From: Abiotrophia sp938010525
Lineage (GTDB): Bacteria; Bacillota; Bacilli; Lactobacillales; Aerococcaceae
Reading direction: 5' to 3'
Length of the DNA stretch: 45,512 bases
Assembly (NCBI RefSeq): GCF_938010525.1
Contig: NZ_CALLVK010000019.1
Span: 1 to 45,512 of the forward strand
Notes under the pieces: model-generated
What the model saw: only the letters and a program-made list of their open reading frames with translations
Told to the model about the DNA's origin: nothing
The model's database searches: none
Made by a program: the position numbers and the translations under genes
In this document: positions 33,792 to 40,572 of the stretch, piece after piece
How the letters are laid out: each line of letters starts with the position of its first letter
Numbering within the stretch: position 1 is the stretch's first letter

Positions 33792-33831
33792 TTGACACTG
33801 CTTGCAAACAAGGTTAAACTATGATTATAAA
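33792..33831 (+). promoter_or_regulatory. Promoter region of the trp leader-trpXYZ operon
   Basis: Two overlapping options are seen: TTGCAA (33802-33807), 18 bases, TATAAA (33826-33831), or TTGACA (33792-33797) with TTAAAC or TATGAT at less ideal spacing. Either starts RNA just before the leader peptide. Confidence 0.55.
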
Positions 33832-33851
33832 TTAATGAAAGGTTGAGGCAA

Positions 33852-33905
33852 ATGTTTCAAAGTCAAACACAAGCAACAAAATACTGGCAATTCTGGCATA
33901 GATAG
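33852..33905 (+). CDS. Putative Trp-rich leader peptide of the trpXYZ attenuator
   Basis: A 17-codon reading frame encodes MFQSQTQATKYWQFWHR. It has two Trp codons (12 and 15) inside an aromatic cluster Y-W-Q-F-W. AAAGG at 33838-33842 is spaced nine bases from the ATG, with GAGG closer. Trp is rare in proteins, so two in 17 residues directly upstream of a Trp-transporter-type operon and a terminator is unlikely by chance. The role would be to stall the ribosome when charged tRNA-Trp is scarce. The last codons and stop overlap the first pairing segment of the RNA switch. It is too short for ordinary gene finders. Confidence 0.75.
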   Translation: MFQSQTQATKYWQFWHR

Positions 33906-34062
33906 GTTGTAGACTTGGAACATTTCCAATGGATACAGCCCAGTTTATCATACTGCTGTATCTATGTAGCCTAACACCTCTGTTTACTGCATAGACACTG
34001 AGTCAAGACTATGCGTAGATAATCCAGAGGTTTTTAGATAGGACTTCTAATCCGACGCATAG
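33896..34062 (+). promoter_or_regulatory. Candidate attenuator RNA: mutually exclusive pairing segments
   Basis: Segments in order: 1, GCATAGATA (33896-33904, end of the leader frame); 2, TATCTATG (33959-33966); 3, GCATAG (33989-33994); 4, CTATGCGT (34009-34016); 5, ACGCATAG (34055-34062, left arm and loop of the terminator). 1 pairs with 2 (8 bp), 3 with 4 (6 bp, nested in the outer stem ACCTCTG 33976-33982 / CAGAGGT 34025-34031), while 2 can instead pair with 3 and 4 with 5 (8 bp), which would break the terminator. Side hairpins are GATACAGC/GCTGTATC (33932-33962) and TTGGAA/TTCCAA (33915-33929). The pairings are read directly; their use is inference. Confidence 0.65.
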
Positions 34063-34079
34063 CTGGCGTCGGATTTTTT
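34049..34079 (+). terminator. Intrinsic terminator of the trp attenuator
   Basis: AATCCGACGC pairs perfectly with GCGTCGGATT around ATAGCTG, followed by six Ts, 40 bases before the trpX ATG and downstream of the promoter. A terminator inside a 5' leader indicates conditional read-through. Confidence 0.92.
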
Positions 34080-34118
34080 GTTGCTAAGTAATTTTTATTA
34101 GAGAAAAGGAGATTTATC

Positions 34119-35099
34119 ATGAAAAAAGTAGTTAAATTTGTTGCACTATTCTTCGCTTTAATTCTTATTGCAGGCCAAGGCCTAGTGGCGGATGCAGCAC
34201 CTGCCAAATTAAAAGTTACCATTGTTCAACTTGTGACTCATCCATCTTTGGATGAAATTACTGGTGGGATTAAGGAATCGCTCGCTAGCCATGGCTACAA
34301 GGAAGGGGATAACCTAGAAATTGACTTCCAAAATGCGGAAGGCGACATGAACCTACTTCATAACATTTCGGAAGAAGTAGTGGCTAAGGAACCAGATTTA
34401 ATCTTTGCCATCACCACTCCAGTGGCGCAATCCTTACAACAAGCTACCAACAAAATTCCTATTGTTTTAGCTGGTATTACAGACCCTGTCAGCGCCAAAT
34501 TAGTGACGGCTTTAGATAAGACAGACGGCAATATTACTGGGGTTAGTGACTTTGCACCTTTGGAAGACCTCTTCAAACAATTCAAATCCCTTGATTTAGA
34601 TGTTAAAACTATTGGGATGATGTACACCACTAGCGAAGACAATGCTAAAGCTGAAGTTGAAAAAGCTAAAGCTATTGCTGAAAAATTAGGCTACAAGGTA
34701 GAAGTGAAGACGATTGACTCAACCAACGACATGGCTTTAGTAGCTGAAGAATTAGCAAGCAAGAGTCAAGCCATCTTCATTCCAACGGACAATACGATCG
34801 CTAGCTCAATTAGCACACTCTTAGATGTTACCGACAAGGCGAAGATTCCAGTTCTTCCAACTTATGAGAAGGCAGTCAAAGAAGGGGCCCTCTTATCAGT
34901 AGCCATCAGCCAAACTAATATCGGTAAGCAATCAGCCGATCTAGGTCTCAAAATTATTGATGGCACCAAGATTTCTGATTTACCAATCGAATTTGCTAAA
35001 GAAACCGTTAAAGTCTATAACGGTCAAACTGCTGAGAAGTTAGGCATTCAATTACCAAGCGACCTGACCTCTCAATTCAAGGATCTAAGCAAGGAGTAA
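34119..35099 (+). CDS. trpX: TrpX-type ABC transporter substrate-binding protein
   Basis: The 326-residue protein matches the ABC_sub_bind family: TIVQLVTHPSLDEITGGIKE, DLIFAITTPVAQSLQQAT, IPIVLAGITDPVSAKLV, and AIFIPTDNTIASSISTL, LPTYEKAVKEGALLS. The N-terminus has a signal-like hydrophobic segment (residues 5-24) but no lipobox Cys, so it is either a cleaved secreted protein or helix-anchored. Members are assigned to tryptophan or related aromatic amino-acid uptake, which agrees with the Trp-rich leader peptide upstream. AAAAGGAG precedes the ATG. It begins the operon trpX-trpY-trpZ-S66. The name follows this assignment; direct evidence of substrate is absent. Confidence 0.85.
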   Translation: MKKVVKFVALFFALILIAGQGLVADAAPAKLKVTIVQLVTHPSLDEITGGIKESLASHGYKEGDNLEIDFQNAEGDMNLLHNISEEVVAKEPDLIFAITTPVAQSLQQATNKIPIVLAGITDPVSAKLVTALDKTDGNITGVSDFAPLEDLFKQFKSLDLDVKTIGMMYTTSEDNAKAEVEKAKAIAEKLGYKVEVKTIDSTNDMALVAEELASKSQAIFIPTDNTIASSISTLLDVTDKAKIPVLPTYEKAVKEGALLSVAISQTNIGKQSADLGLKIIDGTKISDLPIEFAKETVKVYNGQTAEKLGIQLPSDLTSQFKDLSKE

Positions 35100-35106
35100 T
35101 TTCTAT

Positions 35107-35982
35107 ATGGGAATTTATTATAGTGCTATCGCTCAGGGGCTGCTATACAGCCTTATGGGGATTGGGCTCTACATTACCTTTCGTATTCTAAACTTTGCCG
35201 ATCTGACAAGTGAAGCTTCTTTCGCGGTGGGGGCGGCAGTCGCAGTCAAGACCTTAACCCTAGGCTTACATCCTGTCTTATCCTTGCTCACAGCTTTTGT
35301 GGCAGGGATGCTGACCGGTTTAGTTACTGGGCTATTGATGACCTATTTCGAAATTCCATCTCTTTTAGCGGGCATTATTACCTTAACTGCCTTTTATTCC
35401 ATTAATCTGCGAATTATGGAACGGGCTAACTTGAGTTTGCGCCAGGTTAAGACCCTCTACGATCTATTAGCTGGCCTAATGGCAGATTCTACTAGTCGTA
35501 TTTTCCTCGTGGGATCCATCCTAACCCTGATTGTCATTCTTTTGCTGGGCTATTTCTTTAAGACTGATTTAGGTCAATCCATGGTTGCTTCAGGGGACAA
35601 TGAAGTCATGGCGCATAGTATGGGGATTTCGGTTAAGTTAATGAAATGCTTGGCCCTTATGGCTTCTAACGGCATTATTGCTGTAAGTGGGGCGCTGATT
35701 GCCCAACAGAATGGTTATGCTGATGTGGATATGGGGACCGGGACAGTGATTATCGCGCTATCTTCCATTATTATTGGGGAGATGCTTTTCAAACAGTTGA
35801 CCCTATCTATGAGGCTATGTGCCATTGTCGTGGGTTCTGTCCTTTATCGCTTACTCTTGGTGGCCGTGCTCAAGCTTGGCTTCTTACCATCTGACTTCCG
35901 CTTGATATCTGCCTTAGTCTTAGCCGTCTTCTTGGCTTTGCCAGCTATGCGCAAAAAAATCCAAGCTAAAAAATTAAGATAG
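35107..35982 (+). CDS. trpY: TrpY-type ABC transporter permease
   Basis: The 291-residue protein has eight or so membrane helices and belongs to the branched-chain type permease family (BPD_transp_2): ITFRILNFADLTSEASFAVG, GLVTGLLMTYFEIPSLLAGI and ASGDNEVMAHSMGISV for the ATPase-coupling region. Only one permease is encoded, so it should act as a homodimer. It follows trpX after 7 bases and precedes the ATPase by 12. Full length; nothing unusual. Confidence 0.9.
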   Translation: MGIYYSAIAQGLLYSLMGIGLYITFRILNFADLTSEASFAVGAAVAVKTLTLGLHPVLSLLTAFVAGMLTGLVTGLLMTYFEIPSLLAGIITLTAFYSINLRIMERANLSLRQVKTLYDLLAGLMADSTSRIFLVGSILTLIVILLLGYFFKTDLGQSMVASGDNEVMAHSMGISVKLMKCLALMASNGIIAVSGALIAQQNGYADVDMGTGTVIIALSSIIIGEMLFKQLTLSMRLCAIVVGSVLYRLLLVAVLKLGFLPSDFRLISALVLAVFLALPAMRKKIQAKKLR

Positions 35983-35994
35983 GAGGATAAGATA

Positions 35995-36786
35995 ATGACC
36001 ATACAACTGGATGTACAATCTATTAGCAAGACCTTCTATCGTATGCAGGATAGTCCTTTACAGGTACTAAGTGATATTTCTTTCCAAGTCCAAAAGGGCG
36101 AAATTCTGGGGATTATTGGAACTAACGGAGCAGGCAAGTCTACCTTACTCAACTGCTTGACTGGCCATACGCCTGTGACCTCTGGCAGCATTCAACTTAA
36201 TGGGCAAGTGATTAGTAACCAAGCTGAAAGCAAGAATGCAGCTCTCATTAGTCGTATTTTCCAGGATCCGCGCATGGGGACCGCTCCACGTATGACGGTC
36301 TTTGAGAATCTTATGTTGGCCTCTAGACGGGGTCAAAAACCTGGCTTTAAGCGATCACTTACTAAGGATAACTATGAGGCCATGAGAAATTTACTAGGTC
36401 AATTCCATTTGGAATTGGAAGATCGTTTGAATGTACCAATTGAGGCTCTATCGGGTGGTCAACGCCAAGCCATCGCTTTAATCATGGCCACTCTCAAAAG
36501 ACCAGAGCTTCTACTCTTAGATGAGCATACTGCCGCTTTAGATCCGCGTACTTCTCGTCAGGTTATGCAAATGACCTCTGACCTGATTGAGAAGGAAGGG
36601 CTGACGGCGCTCATGATTACTCACCAGTTGCCAGATGCCATTGAATATTGCGACCGTATTCTGCTCATGCATAAGGGGCAGATTCAGCATATCTATGACC
36701 AGGATCAAGTCAAGAGCTTATCGGCCCCTGTCCTGTATCGCCATCTGGAAGACTTGATTGAAGCTGAAGCCCAAGCGACATCGTAA
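35995..36786 (+). CDS. trpZ: TrpZ-type ABC transporter ATP-binding protein
   Basis: The 263-residue ATPase has Walker A GTNGAGKSTLLNCL, Q-loop IFQDPRMGTAPRMTV, signature LSGGQRQAIAL, Walker B LLLLDEHTAALDP and H-loop ALMITHQLPD. It powers uptake with TrpX and TrpY. AGGAGG lies before the ATG. The C-terminal tail (residues about 230-263) is acidic. It is 15 bases before the S66 gene, so all four genes share the attenuated transcript. Confidence 0.92.
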   Translation: MTIQLDVQSISKTFYRMQDSPLQVLSDISFQVQKGEILGIIGTNGAGKSTLLNCLTGHTPVTSGSIQLNGQVISNQAESKNAALISRIFQDPRMGTAPRMTVFENLMLASRRGQKPGFKRSLTKDNYEAMRNLLGQFHLELEDRLNVPIEALSGGQRQAIALIMATLKRPELLLLDEHTAALDPRTSRQVMQMTSDLIEKEGLTALMITHQLPDAIEYCDRILLMHKGQIQHIYDQDQVKSLSAPVLYRHLEDLIEAEAQATS

Positions 36787-36801
36787 TGAAAGGAGTCGCA
36801 T

Positions 36802-37641
36802 ATGACACTTTTACAAGCTAGCCATGTGGTTCTACTAGGGTGCTCAAATGGCAAGGCCAAGACCACTCAAGCTCACGATAATCTGGATACTTTGGTAAAA
36901 CTCCTGACCAGTCAATATGGTGCTAAGGTTACGATTAGGCCTAGTATTTGGCTAGATGAGGAAACGGGTGGTCACTGTTCAGCCGAGCTTAGGGCAGACT
37001 ATTTGGCTCAGGCCTTAGCTGATTCTGAGGTAGACTGGATAATGGATTTGACAGGTGGAGACTTGGCTAATCAAACCTTAGCAGCCTTACCGGAAAAATT
37101 CTTCCAGCAGCTAAATCGTCAAAAGCCCGTCTACTATATGGGTTACAGTGATAATAGTGTGATCCTTAATGCCTGTTTGGCTCATGACATGATTCTGCCG
37201 GTGAATTTCTTTCCCCTGGCCTTGGTGTTAGATAGCGCTTCGCGCGCTAACTTTGAGGCTTTCTTACAAAATAAGCAAGAAGGCCATTTGCAAGCTTTTG
37301 GCGGAAACATTCGTTGTTTTCTAAAACTGGCCGGCACTAGTTTCTGGCCACAAGATATAGTAGGACGTCGCTTATACCTGGAAGCTAGTTCGGGTTCCTT
37401 AGAGCGAATCCAGTCCATGCTAGTCCAGCTTAGTCAGTTAATTACTTTAGATGATTTAAGCGAAATTTGTCTGGGGCAATTCAATGAATTGGACGACAAG
37501 GGACAGCGCCCAATTTTAGTGGACTATCTTAGTAGTATGACGGAGACAGCCATCACCGAAAATTTCTATTTGGGGCATCGTTTCCCCCTGGCTCCTTTTA
37601 TTTATCATAGTATTAGTGATGTAACTCTTCCGAATAACTAA
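36802..37641 (+). CDS. S66 family peptidase (LD-carboxypeptidase/MccF-like)
   Basis: The 279-residue protein shows the S66 pattern: VVLLGCSNGK near the start, DWIMDLTGGDLANQTL (compare the usual I-x-x-x-x-GG-G), YYMGYSDNSVILNA with the nucleophile Ser, FGGNIRCFLKLAGT, LYLEASSGSLERIQSML with the catalytic Glu, and FYLGHRFPLAPFI with the catalytic His. The triad appears complete. S66 enzymes trim L,D-tetrapeptides of peptidoglycan or, as MccF, cleave amide-linked peptide-nucleotide antibiotics. This one is the fourth gene of a Trp uptake operon, which is not the usual cell-wall context; a role in freeing or detoxifying a Trp-containing compound is a guess. Confidence 0.82.
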   Translation: MTLLQASHVVLLGCSNGKAKTTQAHDNLDTLVKLLTSQYGAKVTIRPSIWLDEETGGHCSAELRADYLAQALADSEVDWIMDLTGGDLANQTLAALPEKFFQQLNRQKPVYYMGYSDNSVILNACLAHDMILPVNFFPLALVLDSASRANFEAFLQNKQEGHLQAFGGNIRCFLKLAGTSFWPQDIVGRRLYLEASSGSLERIQSMLVQLSQLITLDDLSEICLGQFNELDDKGQRPILVDYLSSMTETAITENFYLGHRFPLAPFIYHSISDVTLPNN

Positions 37642-37689
37642 AAAAGACATGGAACTCATCCAAAAAATAGTGAACTTTGTCTGGCTAGA

Positions 37690-37715
37690 TGCTGCTTAAC
37701 GTTCGTGAAGCAGCA
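37690..37715 (+). repeat. Hairpin after the S66 gene
   Basis: TGCTGCTT and AAGCAGCA form a perfect 8-bp stem around a 10-base loop. No T-run follows, so it is not a clear intrinsic terminator; it may mark the end of the trp operon transcript. Confidence 0.5.
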
Positions 37716-37769
37716 CTATATGTAGTAGGTAAAATTTGTTAAACCAAAAATTTTCACTATATATAGATT
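37713..37769 (+). promoter_or_regulatory. Two NrdR-box-like sites upstream of nrdH
   Basis: GCACTATATGTAGTAG (37713-37728) and TCACTATATATAGATT (37754-37769) share the core CACTATATRTAG and resemble the NrdR box acaCWATATaTWGtgt. Their centres are 41 bases apart, about four helical turns. The second overlaps the -35 box of the nrdH promoter, so it is well placed for repression. Confidence 0.72.
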
Positions 37770-37796
37770 GCCTTTTCCTTCGAAACAGGGTATGAT
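37768..37796 (+). promoter_or_regulatory. Promoter of nrdH
   Basis: TTGCCT, 17 bases, TATGAT, about 32 bases before the ATG. Confidence 0.65.
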
Positions 37797-37828
37797 AGTA
37801 AAGTAAATTCGAAGGAGGGATTCGAACG

Positions 37829-38056
37829 ATGAAGAAAATAACGGTATACTCAAAACCAAACTGTATGCAGTGTGATTTTACTAAGCGTTTCTTAGATCAG
37901 CACAATCTGGAATATACAGCTGTAGACGTTATGCAAGATAGTGATGCCCTGGCTCGTGTGCAAGCTCTAGGCTTCCAATCGCTACCTGTAGTCGTAGCGG
38001 ACGGTGTTGAACCATTTTTTGGTTTCCGTCCAGATATGCTTGAACAATTGGCATAA
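37829..38056 (+). CDS. nrdH: Glutaredoxin-like NrdH redoxin
   Basis: The 75-residue protein begins MKKITVYSKPNCMQCDFTKR with the CxxC pair, and ends with FQSLPVVVADGVEPFFGFRP, the NrdH-type cis-Pro and FxGFRP signature. NrdH donates electrons to class Ib ribonucleotide reductase (NrdEF). Neither nrdI nor nrdEF is adjacent; it has its own promoter, two NrdR-like boxes and terminator, so it is an orphan but probably co-regulated with the reductase elsewhere. GAAGGAGG precedes the ATG. Confidence 0.93.
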   Translation: MKKITVYSKPNCMQCDFTKRFLDQHNLEYTAVDVMQDSDALARVQALGFQSLPVVVADGVEPFFGFRPDMLEQLA

Positions 38057-38063
38057 AAGAAAA

Positions 38064-38104
38064 GACCCGGTTTACGCCTTATAGAGTAAACCGGGCTCTT
38101 TTAT
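38064..38104. terminator. Bidirectional terminator between nrdH and the AraC gene
   Basis: CCCGGTTTAC pairs with GTAAACCGGG around a 10-base loop, with AAAAGA on the left and TCTTTTATTTT on the right. Confidence 0.9.
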
Positions 38105-39264
38105 TTTAGAAGTTGTTTTGCATAGTGTGAAGGACTCATGCCGTATTCCTGGGTGAAGACTCGTGAAAAGTACTGTAGGGATCCGTATCCCAAGGTTTCA
38201 GCAATCTCAGATAGGGTTAATTTAGATTCTTTGATTAGAAGCTTACTACGCTTTAGGCGAAGTTGGTTGATATAGTTTTTAGGTGTCATGTTGGCATATT
38301 TCTTAAATAGCAACTGTAGGGTTGAGCGCGATAAACTGAAGTGATTAACCAAATCATTGACCTGATTCTCAGCTTCCACATGATGATGTAGATAATCGAC
38401 AATGGACTGGAAAAGTTCGTTCTCGTAATTTTCTCGCATAGAAGTACTTGGTTCATCATAGAAGGCCTGATCACTTTTAAGCATTTGGATAATGACCGAC
38501 TTGAAGAGGGTAATCATTTCATCAGCATAAAAGGGAGCACTTGGTCGATTAGATAATTCCACCATTTTTTCGATAACTTGGGTGTAGTGATTGCTGAGAT
38601 GTACAATTTTATTTTTAAGTTCAGGACTAATGCCACTTGCTTGGAACATAATAGATAGATAGGTAGATACGCCATCTTTCTTAACCATTTGGCTGTGTCG
38701 CTGATTAGGATAATAGAGCATACAATCATGCCGCTTGGCAACATGCTTCATTCCTTCTACTTCATGGACAAGTTCACCTTGGTCAACAATTGTCATTTCA
38801 AAGTAGTCATGTTGATCGTTGACGAAACGGTAAGGAGCAGTCTTGACTTGATAGAAGAAACCATAGACTTTTTCAATTTTGATTTCTTCTACAAAGTCTC
38901 TGACTTTAAGGGCTTGCTTAGCAGCCACTAATTCTGGACGATGGTTAAAGCGGGGTTCTAACAGAATGCTACATTCATCTGTAATAGATAAGATGTTAAA
39001 GCAAATATTAGAATGTAACTCAATCGAGCCTTGTAAAACAAACTCTTGGTAAGTGTCCACTAGATAGGGATTGTGGGTCATAATGATCAGCGCAATACCA
39101 CTGTGAGCGGTGATTGTAACAGTATCAGGAAATTTCAGGAAACTATCTGACTTCTGACGATTGATGGTGAGGGCTTTTTTGGTATGCTTATGACTATCAA
39201 ATTCAAAATTAGTGAGGGTATCAAAATAGTCAGCGTGAGCAAAAGCGGATGTCTTAATGTACAT
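38101..39264 (-). CDS. AraC family transcriptional regulator
   Basis: The 387-residue protein has a C-terminal AraC double helix-turn-helix (about residues 295-387): VNDLVNHFSLSRSTLQLLFK, MTPKNYINQLRLKRSKLLI and LTLSEIAETLGYGSLQYFSR with EYGMSPSHYAKQ. The long N-terminal part (about 290 residues) includes a cupin-like stretch (EMTIVDQGELVHEVEGMKHV, YYPNQRHSQMV), suggesting a small-molecule sensor. The start ATG follows AGGGGTGAT. It is divergent from a mannose-family PTS IIB gene, and direct repeats lie between them, so it probably activates that gene. The ligand is unknown, most likely a sugar. Confidence 0.9.
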   Translation of the reverse strand: MYIKTSAFAHADYFDTLTNFEFDSHKHTKKALTINRQKSDSFLKFPDTVTITAHSGIALIIMTHNPYLVDTYQEFVLQGSIELHSNICFNILSITDECSILLEPRFNHRPELVAAKQALKVRDFVEEIKIEKVYGFFYQVKTAPYRFVNDQHDYFEMTIVDQGELVHEVEGMKHVAKRHDCMLYYPNQRHSQMVKKDGVSTYLSIMFQASGISPELKNKIVHLSNHYTQVIEKMVELSNRPSAPFYADEMITLFKSVIIQMLKSDQAFYDEPSTSMRENYENELFQSIVDYLHHHVEAENQVNDLVNHFSLSRSTLQLLFKKYANMTPKNYINQLRLKRSKLLIKESKLTLSEIAETLGYGSLQYFSRVFTQEYGMSPSHYAKQLLK

Positions 39265-39331
39265 AGGATCACCCCTAATATTTATAACATATTTACCTTT
39301 TTAGTATACCTCAATTTTGGCTATTAATCAC

Positions 39332-39373
39332 TAAAAATGTCCTAAAAGTTAAAAAGGATAAATTAAAAATGTC
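39332..39373 (+). repeat. Helically phased direct repeat, candidate AraC-protein binding sites
   Basis: TAAAAATGTC occurs at 39332-39341 and 39364-39373, 32 bases apart (three turns), each followed by a TAA within one base. The second copy ends 19 bases before the -35 of the PTS IIB promoter. Tandem direct repeats are the usual target form of AraC-type activators. Confidence 0.6.
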
Positions 39374-39392
39374 TAAGATTCCATCAATACAG

Positions 39393-39421
39393 TTGTATCT
39401 AGCCTTAAATAGCATTATACT
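39393..39421 (+). promoter_or_regulatory. Promoter of the PTS IIB gene
   Basis: TTGTAT, 17 bases, TATACT, 44 bases before the ATG. Confidence 0.65.
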
Positions 39422-39465
39422 ATTGATTGTAGAAAGTATTTAGTCATGAGAGGAAGGAAATCTCA

Positions 39466-39930
39466 ATGCCAACAATCGAAATGGCCAGAGTTGATAATCG
39501 ACTCATTCATGGCCAGATTTCAGTTCGATGGTGCAGTAAACTCGAAATCAATACAATCATTGTCGTCAACGATGCTGTTGCACAAAACAAGGTACAACAA
39601 GGCTTGCTAGATATGGCTGTTCCAGATGAATACCATACACGCTACTGCACCTTACAACAAGCCATTGACAAGCTGCCTAATCTGACTTCAGATAAAAAAA
39701 TGTTACTCATTTTTGAGAATATCCAAGACCTACGTAGCTTGGTAGCTGCAGGAGTTAAAATCCCATATATCAATATTGGTAACTTGGATATGTCGCCTGG
39801 TAAACGTCATATTGCAGCCTCAACTTCCTTAAGCCAAGAGGAAATGGATTGGCTGGATAGTCAGGCTCAAGCAGGGACTAAGGTTGAAGTAAGACGGATT
39901 CCGTCCGAAGAAGCAACCTATGTATTTTAA
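39466..39930 (+). CDS. PTS system mannose/sorbose family IIB component
   Basis: The 154-residue protein carries MARVDNRLIHGQISVRWCSK with the phosphorylated His (residue 15), INTIIVVNDAVA, and the family C-terminus with IPYINIGNLDMSPGKRHI. This IIB passes phosphate from IIA to the sugar carried by IIC/IID. No IIA, IIC or IID gene follows; instead a terminator lies right after it, so it is a lone component. It may serve a transporter encoded elsewhere or act as a phosphorylation-dependent signal for the neighbouring regulator. AGGAAGG precedes the ATG. Confidence 0.92.
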   Translation: MPTIEMARVDNRLIHGQISVRWCSKLEINTIIVVNDAVAQNKVQQGLLDMAVPDEYHTRYCTLQQAIDKLPNLTSDKKMLLIFENIQDLRSLVAAGVKIPYINIGNLDMSPGKRHIAASTSLSQEEMDWLDSQAQAGTKVEVRRIPSEEATYVF

Positions 39931-39937
39931 GCTTTAG

Positions 39938-39971
39938 AACAAGTCCAGGCCCTTGGTTTGGGCTTGTTTTT
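39938..39971 (+). terminator. Intrinsic terminator after the PTS IIB gene
   Basis: AACAAGTCC pairs with GGGCTTGTT (one T-G pair) around a loop, followed by five Ts. It lies 8 bases after the stop codon. Confidence 0.8.
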
Positions 39972-40000
39972 CAATCTTTGTAAATGTTAGGAAGTGCCCT

Positions 40001-40564
40001 ATGATACGCCCAGCCCAGGCCAGTGATGTGCCTGCTCTCTATGATTTAATGGCCATTATCTGGCAAGATATGGAGTTTGAACCATACGTTACACTAGATT
40101 CTCAGACTTTTAAAGAGGCTATGGTTCAACATCTCTTAGATACTAAGCAAAAGTATAATTACCAAAATTGCTGGGTCTATCAATCTAGACATACGGGCCA
40201 GATTCAGGGGCTTGTCTTAGGTTACCCTGGCCATTTAGAGCCTAGATATGATCGCCTCATAGAGCAGCATTTTGGTGATCACACAGAGTTAGGAGATTTC
40301 TCCTTGACTCGCGAAAGTCGAGACGATGAATGGTACATTGATATGCTAGTCGTTGCTCCTCAAGCTCGGGGATTGGGCATTGCGACCGCCCTGGTTAAGC
40401 ACCTTGAATCTGTTCACTCAGAGGGGACTGTTTTAGGCCTTAATTGTGACTTAGTCAATCCCAGAGCCAAGGCCCTTTACCATCGCTTGAGTTTTGAAGT
40501 CAGTGACCAAGTTACTTTCTCAGGCCATGACTACCACCATATGCAAAAAACTGTAAAGCCCTAG
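40001..40564 (+). CDS. GNAT family N-acetyltransferase
   Basis: The 187-residue protein starts MIRPAQASDVPALYDLMAII, a GNAT N-terminus, and has WYIDMLVVAPQARGLGIATA, the acetyl-CoA-binding motif A (Q/R-x-x-G-x-G/A), and NPRAKALYHRLSFEVSD at motif B. It should acetylate an unknown small molecule or protein amine. The start is the ATG at 40001 after TTAGGAAG; a longer in-frame GTG start at 39953 overlaps the terminator of the preceding gene. The next gene begins eight bases after the stop. Confidence 0.88.
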   Translation: MIRPAQASDVPALYDLMAIIWQDMEFEPYVTLDSQTFKEAMVQHLLDTKQKYNYQNCWVYQSRHTGQIQGLVLGYPGHLEPRYDRLIEQHFGDHTELGDFSLTRESRDDEWYIDMLVVAPQARGLGIATALVKHLESVHSEGTVLGLNCDLVNPRAKALYHRLSFEVSDQVTFSGHDYHHMQKTVKP

Positions 40565-40572
40565 GAGGATAT

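Noticed and set aside
33838..34118. T-box riboswitch or TRAP-type leader before trpX
   Set aside because: No T-box core (AGGGTGG-ACCGCG type) and no regular series of GAG/UAG triplets were seen; the leader-peptide layout explains the region better.
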